Shown here one piece after another: positions 36,931 to 45,462 of a stretch of DNA of 64,000 nucleotides; within the stretch, counting starts at the first letter, position 1; each line of letters opens with the position of its first letter. The stretch covers positions 62,001 to 126,000 of the forward strand of contig NZ_VXKQ01000009.1 in assembly GCF_008711465.1 (NCBI RefSeq), read 5' to 3'. The DNA comes from Francisella sp. SYW-9. GTDB taxonomy: Bacteria; Pseudomonadota; Gammaproteobacteria; Francisellales; Francisellaceae. Below the pieces are notes generated by a model that did no database searches, was not told where the DNA came from, and saw only the letters and a program-made list of their open reading frames with translations. The position numbers were made by a program, and so were the translations under genes.

Positions 36931-37244
36931 ACCTAAAACTTTATAATAGTTCCGTTAGCTTAAAATTAAATAATGAAGATAGGTTGAAATTAAATAAAGT
37001 AGGAGATTATATTTCCGAAAAAATTATACTACCAAACACAAGTATTACAGTTACGTTAAAGATAACTGAACAAAATGACTTCTATTACGAGAGTGATCAT
37101 TTCATATTTACAATGAAATTAGAAGATTTTTTAAATATGAAACAAAATATTACAAAAGAAGGATATTCTTTTAAAAAAAATGATTGTACTGCAAATATTG
37201 CCATAGATATTTTTGTAAAAAGGAAAAAGAAAAATGTTAACTGA
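36927..37244 (+). CDS. Small unknown protein in the Moco operon
   Basis: A 105-residue protein that I do not recognise with certainty. It is rich in beta-strand-forming residues (SVSLKLNNEDRLKL, TSITVTLKITE), without a signal peptide, helix bundle or cysteine cluster. It is coupled by a 4-base overlap to mobA and an 11-base overlap to moaA, so it is surely co-transcribed and probably serves cofactor or molybdoenzyme function. The opening KLYNSSVSLKLN recalls a family of small proteins beginning KIRIxxNSIRxRL (DUF7009-like), but this is a resemblance from memory only. Confidence 0.7.
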   Translation: MNLKLYNSSVSLKLNNEDRLKLNKVGDYISEKIILPNTSITVTLKITEQNDFYYESDHFIFTMKLEDFLNMKQNITKEGYSFKKNDCTANIAIDIFVKRKKKNVN

Positions 37245-38217
37245 CTCATTTGGTAGAAAATTTACTTATTTAAGACTATCACTAACAGATGTCTGCAATT
37301 TTCGTTGCCAGTATTGCTTACCTAATGGCTACCAAGGCAAAGGTAAAAAGGATAACTTTCTAAACCTTAATGAAATAAAAAACCTTTTAAGAGCAATGAA
37401 TGTACTTCAAGTACAAAAAGTCAGGTTAACTGGTGGAGAGCCTACGCTTAGAAATGATTTCTTAGACATTCTTAACTTTATATCATCTCAAGAAAGCATT
37501 AAAACTATATCTCTAACAACAAATGGTTATTCACTTGCTAAGAATATACACGAATATTATAAAGCTGGACTAAATAATATTACTGTGAGTCTTGATAGTT
37601 TATCTGCTAATAAATTCAGAAATATAACTCAAATGAATAATTTTTCTACAGTAATGTTGGGAATAGAGAAAGCTTTAGAGCTAGACTTCGATAAAGTAAA
37701 AATTAATGCTGTATTATTAAAGGGCTACAATGATTCTAAAGAAGATATTCAAGCCTTTTTTAATTATGTCAAAGACAAGAAAATAGCTGTTCGATTTATA
37801 GAACTCATGGAAACCCAGGATAATCTTAATCTACATAAAAAAAGCTTTATAACAACGAATTATATTCGTGACAAGTTAAGAGAAGAAGGTTGGACTAGTT
37901 GCCCAAGAGAGCAATCATCTGGTCCAGCAATAGAGTATATGCATAAAGATTACCTAGGAAAAATAGGAATCATCTCACCATACTCGAATATTTTTTGTGC
38001 TAACTGTAATAGAGTTCGTGTTAATTCAAAAGGAGAACTATATACTTGTCTTTTTGATAAAGAAAATGTTTCATTAAGGGAATATTTACAAAATGAAAAA
38101 CAACTTGAAGAGTTATTAGAGATAATCAAAGATGCCTACGCTTTAAAAAAAGAATCTCATTATCTCACAGAAGGGATTATTGGTGACGATAAGCATTTTT
38201 CCACACTAGGAGGATAA
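37234..38217 (+). CDS. moaA: GTP 3',8-cyclase
   Basis: Radical-SAM enzyme for the first step of Moco synthesis, turning GTP into 3',8-cyclo-GTP. The N-terminal CxxxCxxC cluster motif is CNFRCQYC (about residues 17-24). SAM-binding TGGEPTLR follows, the second C-terminal FeS cluster is FCANCNRV...CLF, and the C-terminus ends in the essential Gly-Gly (FSTLGG). 327 residues is normal. It overlaps the small unknown gene upstream, with modA 12 bp downstream. Confidence 0.97.
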   Translation: MLTDSFGRKFTYLRLSLTDVCNFRCQYCLPNGYQGKGKKDNFLNLNEIKNLLRAMNVLQVQKVRLTGGEPTLRNDFLDILNFISSQESIKTISLTTNGYSLAKNIHEYYKAGLNNITVSLDSLSANKFRNITQMNNFSTVMLGIEKALELDFDKVKINAVLLKGYNDSKEDIQAFFNYVKDKKIAVRFIELMETQDNLNLHKKSFITTNYIRDKLREEGWTSCPREQSSGPAIEYMHKDYLGKIGIISPYSNIFCANCNRVRVNSKGELYTCLFDKENVSLREYLQNEKQLEELLEIIKDAYALKKESHYLTEGIIGDDKHFSTLGG

Positions 38218-38229
38218 TTAATTACAATC

Positions 38230-39003
38230 ATGCTAAAAAAAACTTTATTACTTATATTCACTGCACTTTTATTTACATGTGCTAATGCAACTACCATAAC
38301 CATAGCTTGTGCTAGTAACTTCGTCACCACATTACAGCAAGTAGCAAAACAGTATCATACAACAAATAAGGATGTTGATATAAAGATTATCCAAGGATCT
38401 TCAGGCAAATTAGCAAACCAAATTAGAAATGGTATACCTATAGATGTTTTCTTATCAGCAGATAAGAAACATGCAGCAGCAGTCAGTAACAAAATATTTA
38501 TTTATGCTTATGGGAAACTAGTTCTTGCATTAAATAAAAACAAACTTAAACAACAAAAAAGCCTTAGCAAACTTCTAAATGAAGTAGAAAAATCTAACGC
38601 TAAAATTAGTATAGCTAACCCTGATCTAGCACCTTATGGAAGTCATGCAAAAACTTTCCTTATAGCAAAAAAGCTTTGGAATAACTTAGTATCAAATCAA
38701 AGAATTATCTATGGTGAAAATATTGGACAAGCTTTTAGCTACTTCATAACAAATAATGCTGCCATAGCTTTTGTAGCAGACTCACAAGTAAAGTTCTATA
38801 AGATAGCAAACAGCACAAAATGGAATAAAAACTATAAAGTATATAATTTAGATTCAAAAGCTGAGTATATTGCACAATATGGTACAGTCATTTCTAAAGA
38901 CGCAAAAAAAGAAGCTCAAATAAATAGCTTCTTAAAGTACCTCTTACACTCTGACTCATCTAAACAAATAATAAAGAGTATGGGATATTCTATACCCAAA
39001 TAG
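38230..39003 (+). CDS. modA: Molybdate-binding periplasmic protein
   Basis: A 257-residue secreted binding protein. A signal peptide covers residues 1-20 (LLLIFTALLFTCANA). The mature N-terminus has the molybdate-binding CASNFVTTLQQVA, and IDVFLSADKKHAAAV and a GSHAKTFLIA segment match family ligand regions. It precedes modB by 7 bases and modC, so the three form the complete importer. Confidence 0.94.
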   Translation: MLKKTLLLIFTALLFTCANATTITIACASNFVTTLQQVAKQYHTTNKDVDIKIIQGSSGKLANQIRNGIPIDVFLSADKKHAAAVSNKIFIYAYGKLVLALNKNKLKQQKSLSKLLNEVEKSNAKISIANPDLAPYGSHAKTFLIAKKLWNNLVSNQRIIYGENIGQAFSYFITNNAAIAFVADSQVKFYKIANSTKWNKNYKVYNLDSKAEYIAQYGTVISKDAKKEAQINSFLKYLLHSDSSKQIIKSMGYSIPK

Positions 39004-39010
39004 GTGAAAA

Positions 39011-39679
39011 ATGGATTGGGATGCTTTATATATAACTTTTAAACTTTCATTGCTAACTACTATAATCTTATTATTTATAGGAGCTTTACTCGCATACTGG
39101 CTTTCACGAAAGAAAACTCTTTTTAGAAACTTAATATCCATATTAGTAAATATACCTTTGGTTTTGCCTCCTACTATACTAGGTTTTTACTTCTTAGTTT
39201 TATTTAACCAAAATGGTTACCTAGGATCACTTTGGTACTCCTTAACAGGAGGATCGCTTAATTTTAGTTTTAGCGGGATTCTAATAGCATCTTTAGTATA
39301 TTCTCTACCCTTCTCAATAGGACCTATATTAAATAGTTTTGAAAATATTCCGAAAGAATTATTGGTTAATGCTGAGTTACTAGGAGCTAGTGCTTTTAGA
39401 AGGTTTTACACCATAATATTACCGCTATCTATAAGAGGAATAATTACCTCTGGAATTTTAGTATTTGCTCATACTGTTGGTGAATTTGGTGTAGTTCTAA
39501 TGGTTGGAGGAAGTATTCCTAATGAAACTAAAGTTTTATCTATTGCCATATTTGAACAGGTTGAACAACTTAACTATCATCAAGCTAATCATATGTCTAT
39601 AATACTCTTAGTATTTTCATTTACGATATTACTTATTGTTCAACTATTAAATAATAAAAAGACAAATGCTTACTTTTAA
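39011..39679 (+). CDS. modB: Molybdate ABC transporter permease
   Basis: A 222-residue inner-membrane permease with five to six hydrophobic segments. The family's VNIPLVLPPTILGFYFLVLF helix and the EAA loop ELLVNAELLGASAFRRFYTI are clear. Length matches E. coli ModB (229). Overlaps the modC start by 14 bases. Confidence 0.95.
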   Translation: MDWDALYITFKLSLLTTIILLFIGALLAYWLSRKKTLFRNLISILVNIPLVLPPTILGFYFLVLFNQNGYLGSLWYSLTGGSLNFSFSGILIASLVYSLPFSIGPILNSFENIPKELLVNAELLGASAFRRFYTIILPLSIRGIITSGILVFAHTVGEFGVVLMVGGSIPNETKVLSIAIFEQVEQLNYHQANHMSIILLVFSFTILLIVQLLNNKKTNAYF

Positions 39680-40355
39680 TATTTCAGACCATATTTCAAA
39701 AAGTTTTTCTATAGATATACAACACCAAGTATATAACTCTGAAATAGTCGCTTTTTTTGGACCTTCAGGCACAGGCAAAAGTAGTATTTTAAAAAGAATA
39801 GTTGGTACTGAAATTGCTAAAAAATCTAAGATAATTGTAAATAACGATACCTGGCAAGATAATAGTTATTTTTTACCTCTAATAAAGAGATCTTTAGGAT
39901 ATATTCCACAAAAAGCATTATTATTCCCTCACTTAACAGTAGAAAAAAATCTACAATATAATAAAGCTTCAAACAACAAACATATTGAAGAACTAATCAA
40001 TATGTTTGAGATATCGCAGCTATTAAAGTCTTATCCAGCACAACTATCTGGCGGACAACTACAAAAGGTAGCTATTGCCCAAGCTCTATCATCTAATCCA
40101 GAAGTTCTTATACTTGATGAGTCTTTCTCAGGCATAGATTTTGAATCTAAGTTAGTACTAATGAAAAAGCTAAAAGATTACATCAAAAAAAATCAAATAA
40201 TAACTCTACTAAGCACACATGACTTTTTAGAAATATCTGTTTTCACAGATAACGTTGTGATTATTAATAATGGAAGGATTAAGAAAAGCATGAGTTCTCA
40301 AGAGTTTATAGATGAATACTCTAAAAGGATTAGCTTTTTGCAAAAGGAATTTTAG
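39666..40355 (+). CDS. modC: Molybdate ABC transporter ATPase, short form
   Basis: The ATPase is clear: Walker A FFGPSGTGKSSIL, signature LSGGQLQKVAIAQAL, Walker B VLILDES, and H-loop STHDFLE. At 229 residues it lacks the 120-residue C-terminal TOBE/MOP domain of E. coli ModC, so regulation by trans-inhibition is probably absent. Walker B has LDES where LDEP is most common. The 3' end overlaps the convergent moeB by 26 bases. Confidence 0.93.
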   Translation: MLTFNISDHISKSFSIDIQHQVYNSEIVAFFGPSGTGKSSILKRIVGTEIAKKSKIIVNNDTWQDNSYFLPLIKRSLGYIPQKALLFPHLTVEKNLQYNKASNNKHIEELINMFEISQLLKSYPAQLSGGQLQKVAIAQALSSNPEVLILDESFSGIDFESKLVLMKKLKDYIKKNQIITLLSTHDFLEISVFTDNVVIINNGRIKKSMSSQEFIDEYSKRISFLQKEF

Positions 40356-41037
40356 TAATTTTAAAATCTAGCGCATCATAAATAATTTTACCAGCATATG
40401 GCTCAGCAAAACCTCCTAAGAGCTTCAATACTTGTGTAGCTCCTATAGTCGCTATAGTACCCACTAATGGCCCTAAAACACCTCTTAACTTAGGAGAAAC
40501 AACACCAGATTTCTCAGGAGCTATTTTATGGACATCTCTATAGTTAATACCTGATTTATAATTATAAAGAGAACAACTTCCATAATACCTATCAACAGTT
40601 ATTTGTATATAAGGTTTTTCTAGTTCAATACAAGCATCACTAATAACATATCTAGAGTTAAAGTTATCTGTACCATCTATAATTAGATCACAATTATTAA
40701 GTATTATTTTGGCATTGTCTGCTGTAAGCTTCTCTGAATATACTGTAGTACTTATGTCACTATTTAGAGAGTGTAACTCCTTAGCTGCGATTTTACTTTT
40801 TAGTTGATTGACCTCACTCTCTCTATACAAGATTTGTCTTTGTAAATTATGCAACTCAACAACATCATTATCTATTAATACAATATGCCCGACACCTGCT
40901 GCAGCTAAATATAAAGATAATGGCGAGCCAACCCCACCGGTACCAACAACAGCTACTTTTGAATTTAAAAGTCTTAGTTGAGTCTCTTCATCAAAATTAG
41001 GTAGACATGTTTGTCTACTATACTTATTCATATCCAT
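40330..41037 (-). CDS. moeB: MoeB/ThiF-type MoaD adenylyltransferase without zinc cysteines
   Basis: A 235-residue E1-like enzyme that should adenylate the MoaD C-terminus. The ATP loop is VVGTGGVGSPLSLYLAAAGV (about residues 30-49), followed by DNDVVELHNLQRQ and DGTDNFNSR. The four zinc cysteines (two CxxC pairs) of E. coli MoeB are missing: the first pair region reads SGINYRDVHK, and the C-terminus stops at IPFAKS. The cysteine near the crossover loop is serine. It overlaps fdhD upstream by 14 bases. Confidence 0.88.
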   Translation of the reverse strand: MDMNKYSRQTCLPNFDEETQLRLLNSKVAVVGTGGVGSPLSLYLAAAGVGHIVLIDNDVVELHNLQRQILYRESEVNQLKSKIAAKELHSLNSDISTTVYSEKLTADNAKIILNNCDLIIDGTDNFNSRYVISDACIELEKPYIQITVDRYYGSCSLYNYKSGINYRDVHKIAPEKSGVVSPKLRGVLGPLVGTIATIGATQVLKLLGGFAEPYAGKIIYDALDFKITKIPFAKS

Positions 41038-41818
41038 TATAGTATGTCATCCTATCTTTCTTACAAAATGCTAAAAGTTTTATACCCGCTTTTCTTGCCA
41101 TTTCTACGGATAATGATGATGGTGCTGATATGGCTATTAACACTGGAATTTTAGCATTAGCACATTTTTGAACTATCTCAAAAGAAACTCTACTACTAAC
41201 TATAAGCATCTCTGCTGAATTCAATAAGTCTTCTTCTAGTAAAAAACCAATAACCTTATCAACAGCATTATGTCTGCCGACATCTTCAAATACAACTATT
41301 AGTTCTCCCTTACTATTTACAGCACCTGCTGCATGGACACCTCCAGTTTGCTGAAAAATCTTCTGATAACGGTACATTGATGTATAAAGATCATTAACCA
41401 CATCAACATCCAATTTTAAAGTCGACTTTCTATTAACAGGAATGATAGACTTATAAAGATTCTCTAAACTCTCTTTACCACATACTCCACATGCTGAGTT
41501 CATATTAAATCTTCTTGATATAAGCTCATTATTATCGATATCTAAGCGTATTTTTGCAATTGTTCCAATGTCTGTTTCTCTCTTTTTAAAAGATTTGAAA
41601 GGTAGGTTTGCTATACTCTCAGCAAATAAGAGCCCTCTTATAAGATATCTCTCTGCTCCAGGAGTCTGCATAGTCATACTAAACTCAATATTATTAATAA
41701 CAATCTGCAGAGCTCTTTCAACAGCGAGAGTTTCTTCTCTTTTAATAAAGGTGCCCTTTGAATCTACAACTGCTTTATGGCTCTTTGTATCGATAATTTT
41801 AATACTATCATCTTTCAT
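41024..41818 (-). CDS. fdhD: Sulfur carrier/sulfurtransferase FdhD
   Basis: Passes sulfur from a cysteine desulfurase to the bis-MGD cofactor of formate-dehydrogenase-type enzymes. A 264-residue protein. The catalytic cysteine loop is NSACGVCGKESLENLY (about residue 110), and the C-terminal part holds VFEDVGRHNAVDKVIG and SSRVSFEIVQKCA typical of the family. Position between moeB and the only molybdoenzyme in the island suggests that enzyme is its client. Confidence 0.95.
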   Translation of the reverse strand: MKDDSIKIIDTKSHKAVVDSKGTFIKREETLAVERALQIVINNIEFSMTMQTPGAERYLIRGLLFAESIANLPFKSFKKRETDIGTIAKIRLDIDNNELISRRFNMNSACGVCGKESLENLYKSIIPVNRKSTLKLDVDVVNDLYTSMYRYQKIFQQTGGVHAAGAVNSKGELIVVFEDVGRHNAVDKVIGFLLEEDLLNSAEMLIVSSRVSFEIVQKCANAKIPVLIAISAPSSLSVEMARKAGIKLLAFCKKDRMTYYNGYE

Positions 41819-41858
41819 AAAAATCTGACTTATAGCTTCAATAAATATATAGAGCTTA

Positions 41859-44165
41859 TTATTGTTTAGTTATTCTAACAATTATTTCTTTAAATAATGC
41901 TTGATCACTCTGAGGACTAAAATCAGCAATAGAACATAAAGCTGTCATCTCTGGCATATATCCCATAGTAGAACCTTTTGGAATATTATACTTAATTACG
42001 CTATAACCTTTTAAAGTTCTTTCTTTGCCATCTCTACCAATACTTGTTACTTCTACAAGATCAAATTCAGATAGTCCTCTATCTTTCATATCATCTTCGT
42101 TCATAAAAACAACGGTTCTTATATTCTTAATCCCTCTATAGCGATCATTATTTGTGTAAACTGTTGTATTCCATTGATCATGAGACCTCATTGTAGATAG
42201 CATTAAATTACCATTTTTAGGTAGAATATCTTTGATCTGTGCATGAGAGAATTCTGCCTTTCCTGTTGGTGTTAGAAATACAAGATCTCTTGCTGGTTGA
42301 TTAATCCTAAATCCTAAAGGCTCTCTTACACGACGGTTAAAGTCTTCAAAGCCTTCAATTGCCTCCGAGATTTTATCTCTTATAACATCATAATCAGCAG
42401 CATACTTATCCCATGGTGTTTTTGTATTTGGTAAAGTTGCTTTAGCAACTCTAGCAATAATGGCAATCTCAGAAAGAAGGTCTCCTCTAATAGGCTTTTT
42501 CATTGGTTTTGATATACTAACTACCGACATTGAATCTTCGACTGTAACACTCTGTACACCATTCTCTTGCTCATCCACTTCAGATCTAGCAAGACACGGT
42601 AGTATAAGCGCTTTCTTACCATGTATTAAGTGACTATGATTAAGCTTAGTACTCACTTGGACTGTAAGCTCACATTTATTAAGGGCTTTTGCATTACACT
42701 CCGGATCTGGCGCTGCTTTAACAAAGTTTCCTCCGAGCCCAAAAAACACTTTAACATCTCCATCCATCATAGCTTGAATAGTATCAACTGTCCCATAGCC
42801 ATGCTTACGTGGAGATACTATACCACAAGCTTCATCCATCTTTTTCAACCACTTTTCACTTGGTCGATTATTAATTCCTAATGTTCTATTACCTTGGACA
42901 TTACTATGACCTCTTATTGGACAAGGTCCTGCTCCTTCTCGAGCAATATTTCCTCTAAGTAAAAGTACATTCATGATTTCTCTAATAGTATCTACACCTT
43001 GATCATGCTGAGTAAGACCCAAACACCAAGCAAAAATAGATGCCTTAGATTCACGATAAATTTGTGTCATTTCAAGAATAGTCTCTTTATCTATCCCTGA
43101 TTGTTCTGTAATAAACTCCCATGATGTCTCCAGACATATTTTTTTATATTCTTCATACCCACTAGTATGATTCTTTAGAAACTCATAATCAATTGCTCCA
43201 GAATCTGTCTCAGACATCTCTATAAGGGCTTTTGCCATTCCTCTTAATAAAGCAAGATCTCCCGCAATCCTAACCTGAACATCCAATGTTGAAGCCTTGG
43301 TAGCTCTCAAAAGCACCATATCCATAATTTCATGTGGTGTAATAGCTTTTTTTGCAGCTCCTTCAATAAGAGGATTAATATGAACAACCTTCGTGTCATT
43401 ATGCTTTACAGCTTCTGTTAGGGCTGTCAGCATCCTAGGAGTATTAGTCGCAGAATTTGCTCCTATTAAGAATATAGCATCCGTCTTATGCCAATCATTA
43501 AGATCAACTGTTCCTTTACCAGTCCCTATAGAAGCACTTAATGCTCTACCACTAGCTTCATGACACATATTAGAGCAATCTGGTTGGTTATTTGTTCCAT
43601 ACTCTCTTGTGAGTAATTGATATAAGAAAGTCCCCTCATTTGATAATCTTCCAGAGGTATAAAAACTTGCCTGATTTGGTGAATCTAAAGATTGTAAAGT
43701 ATCTCCTATCAGCCTAAATGCCTGTTCCCAAGTAGTTTGTTCATACTTATCAGTTTCAGAGTTATATAACATCGGATGAGTAAGCCTTCCGGCCTTTTCG
43801 AGTTCATAGCAACTCCACTCTCTTAATTCACTAACAGTATATTTTTGAAAAAAGTTAGGATCACAACGATTTTTTGTCATCTCCCATGTAGAATGTTTAA
43901 TTCCATTCTCACAGATATCCATTTTAAGACCATTCTGATCATTTGGCCATGCACAACCTGGACAATCAAAACCTTTTGCACTATGATTCATTTTAAAAAT
44001 GGCTTTAACTGCATTTACTGGCTCTCGTGCCTTTAGAATTGTATTACCTACACTAAGACTTGCACCCCAAGATCCTGTAGCATGTTTATATTCCTTATGA
44101 GAAGGTTTTAAACTAGTTTTAGGTCCCTCTCCAACTGCTTGCCCATTTTCTAAAAATTTCTGCAT
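41859..44165 (-). CDS. FdhF/YdeP-family molybdopterin oxidoreductase
   Basis: A 768-residue bis-MGD enzyme of the formate dehydrogenase H superfamily, but in the YdeP branch. The N-terminal cluster region is FDCPGCAWPN with a further cysteine in DICENG, and the active-site cysteine/selenocysteine of true FdhF is not obvious. MGD-binding stretches include IFLIGANSATNTPRML and GGNFVKAAPDPE, and the C-terminal dinucleotide-binding domain is complete (STMRSHDQWNTTVYTNNDRY). No TAT or Sec signal, so cytoplasmic. E. coli YdeP aids acid resistance; the substrate is not established. Confidence 0.93.
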   Translation of the reverse strand: MQKFLENGQAVGEGPKTSLKPSHKEYKHATGSWGASLSVGNTILKAREPVNAVKAIFKMNHSAKGFDCPGCAWPNDQNGLKMDICENGIKHSTWEMTKNRCDPNFFQKYTVSELREWSCYELEKAGRLTHPMLYNSETDKYEQTTWEQAFRLIGDTLQSLDSPNQASFYTSGRLSNEGTFLYQLLTREYGTNNQPDCSNMCHEASGRALSASIGTGKGTVDLNDWHKTDAIFLIGANSATNTPRMLTALTEAVKHNDTKVVHINPLIEGAAKKAITPHEIMDMVLLRATKASTLDVQVRIAGDLALLRGMAKALIEMSETDSGAIDYEFLKNHTSGYEEYKKICLETSWEFITEQSGIDKETILEMTQIYRESKASIFAWCLGLTQHDQGVDTIREIMNVLLLRGNIAREGAGPCPIRGHSNVQGNRTLGINNRPSEKWLKKMDEACGIVSPRKHGYGTVDTIQAMMDGDVKVFFGLGGNFVKAAPDPECNAKALNKCELTVQVSTKLNHSHLIHGKKALILPCLARSEVDEQENGVQSVTVEDSMSVVSISKPMKKPIRGDLLSEIAIIARVAKATLPNTKTPWDKYAADYDVIRDKISEAIEGFEDFNRRVREPLGFRINQPARDLVFLTPTGKAEFSHAQIKDILPKNGNLMLSTMRSHDQWNTTVYTNNDRYRGIKNIRTVVFMNEDDMKDRGLSEFDLVEVTSIGRDGKERTLKGYSVIKYNIPKGSTMGYMPEMTALCSIADFSPQSDQALFKEIIVRITKQ

Positions 44166-44656
44166 AAACTCAACCTCAAGCTTGTTAAAATGTTATTAAC
44201 AAAATATTTTTAACTGAAATATAAAGGGAAAAGATTTTCACTTCGATGAAATAAAAAACACACCCAATTTCAATACATTGTACTATACAGTGGCGCAACA
44301 TACTATATTTTGTTACTAATCTAGAATATATCTTGACACAAAATATAAATTTGATGAAGCTTTTATAAAGCATCTGCTTACTTATTTTCTTGGTTTATTA
44401 ATTTAATAAAATAAGTTTTTTCTCCTTTATATTCACTTTTATAAAGATCTACTCTTTACTTATTAGCTGTTGCTCTGACTTAATAACACCTAAACCAAGT
44501 CTAATAATCTCGGGGTTACTTGAACAAGATACTAGTTTTTGAAATAGCCTCATAGCTATGGACTATAACTAACTATAAAGCTAGGTTTTCTTATCTTATA
44601 TATAAATAGAATTGATATTTGATAGAGGTTTTAGAATATTAGATTAATAAGGATAT
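44166..44656. other. 490-bp gap without a supported gene
   Basis: AT-rich region between the molybdoenzyme start and the lipoprotein stop. It should hold the promoter of the molybdoenzyme. On the minus strand, 44553-44449 is a 34-codon frame (MRLFQKLVSCSS... ending SKE) that looks like the C-terminal scrap of a lost gene, but it is too short to assign. No tRNA or clear repeat was seen. Confidence 0.6.
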
Positions 44657-45070
44657 CTATTTTAAGTTATCTAGTACGAGATCTTCTAAATAGTAAATAC
44701 GATCCATTTGTTTATTCTTATTATCCTTATCAGTGTCAAGATGAACGCCAAGATAAACATAATTACCATTTTTAAGTGCATAAAACGTAACTAGCTTATT
44801 ATATTTATTTGAGTATACCCATACTGTTGATTTCTCATCGCCATGAGAGTCTCCTTTAATAACAAACTCTTTTGGATGTTTTTTAATAGCCTTAATTATA
44901 GCATTATATAGCTGGTTGATAGTCGTTCCTTGTTGCATTTCTAGGCTGTGAATATCTCCATTAGCGCCAAAAATATTATCCTGTGCAACAACATTTCCTC
45001 CTGCAAAAGGAATACACCCAGATATAGCAAAAATCATAGCTAATAAAGCTAAACCTACTACTTTTTTCAT
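44657..45070 (-). CDS. Small lipoprotein
   Basis: A 137-residue exported protein. Residues 1-19 form a lipoprotein signal peptide with lipobox AISGC. The mature part has alternating strands (KEFVIKGDSHGDEK, STVWVYSNKYNKLVTF) and no recognised domain. It overlaps crcB upstream by 4 bases (ATGA) and lies in a hemC-crcB-lipoprotein series. Function unknown. Confidence 0.8.
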   Translation of the reverse strand: MKKVVGLALLAMIFAISGCIPFAGGNVVAQDNIFGANGDIHSLEMQQGTTINQLYNAIIKAIKKHPKEFVIKGDSHGDEKSTVWVYSNKYNKLVTFYALKNGNYVYLGVHLDTDKDNKNKQMDRIYYLEDLVLDNLK

Positions 45071-45459
45071 CTATAAAGTCCTATTATAAAATAATACCCT
45101 AAAATTACAGCAAATAGTGATACTAAAACGCTCACAAGCACGTATCCTAAAGCTATAAAAACCTCTCCTCTTTGTAGTAAGTTTAGTATATCTAAACTAA
45201 AACTAGAAAAAGTTGTAAAGCCTCCTAAGAAGCCAGTCACAAAGAAAGACCTGACATACACAGATACATCTTCATTAAAAAGCTTTGTCTCAAGTAAAAA
45301 AGCTGCTATTGCACCTATAACTAAAGAACCTATAATATTACAAAATAAAATCCCCAATGGAATCTGCTCAGAGATACTTGCTGTTGCCTGAGTTAATGCA
45401 AATCTAGTCATTGCACCAAGCCCCCCGCCAATACCTACTAATAGTAATAATGTTTCCAT
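45067..45459 (-). CDS. crcB: Fluoride channel CrcB (Fluc)
   Basis: Dimeric inner-membrane fluoride exporter. The 130-residue protein has four hydrophobic helices. Diagnostic motifs are GGLGAMTRFAL near the N-terminus, FCNIIGSLVIG with the conserved asparagine, and TGFLGGFTTFSSFSLD with the pore phenylalanines. No fluoride riboswitch was noted upstream; the gene follows hemC with a 3-base gap. Confidence 0.95.
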   Translation of the reverse strand: METLLLLVGIGGGLGAMTRFALTQATASISEQIPLGILFCNIIGSLVIGAIAAFLLETKLFNEDVSVYVRSFFVTGFLGGFTTFSSFSLDILNLLQRGEVFIALGYVLVSVLVSLFAVILGYYFIIGLYR

Positions 45460-45462
45460 TTA

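Noticed and set aside
44185-44373. 62-codon minus-strand frame before the molybdoenzyme
   Set aside because: It has no ribosome site, and the translation is low-complexity and hydrophobic, as expected of AT-rich spacer.
45460-45462. Fluoride riboswitch upstream of crcB
   Set aside because: crcB follows hemC with a 3-base gap, so there is no leader to hold one.
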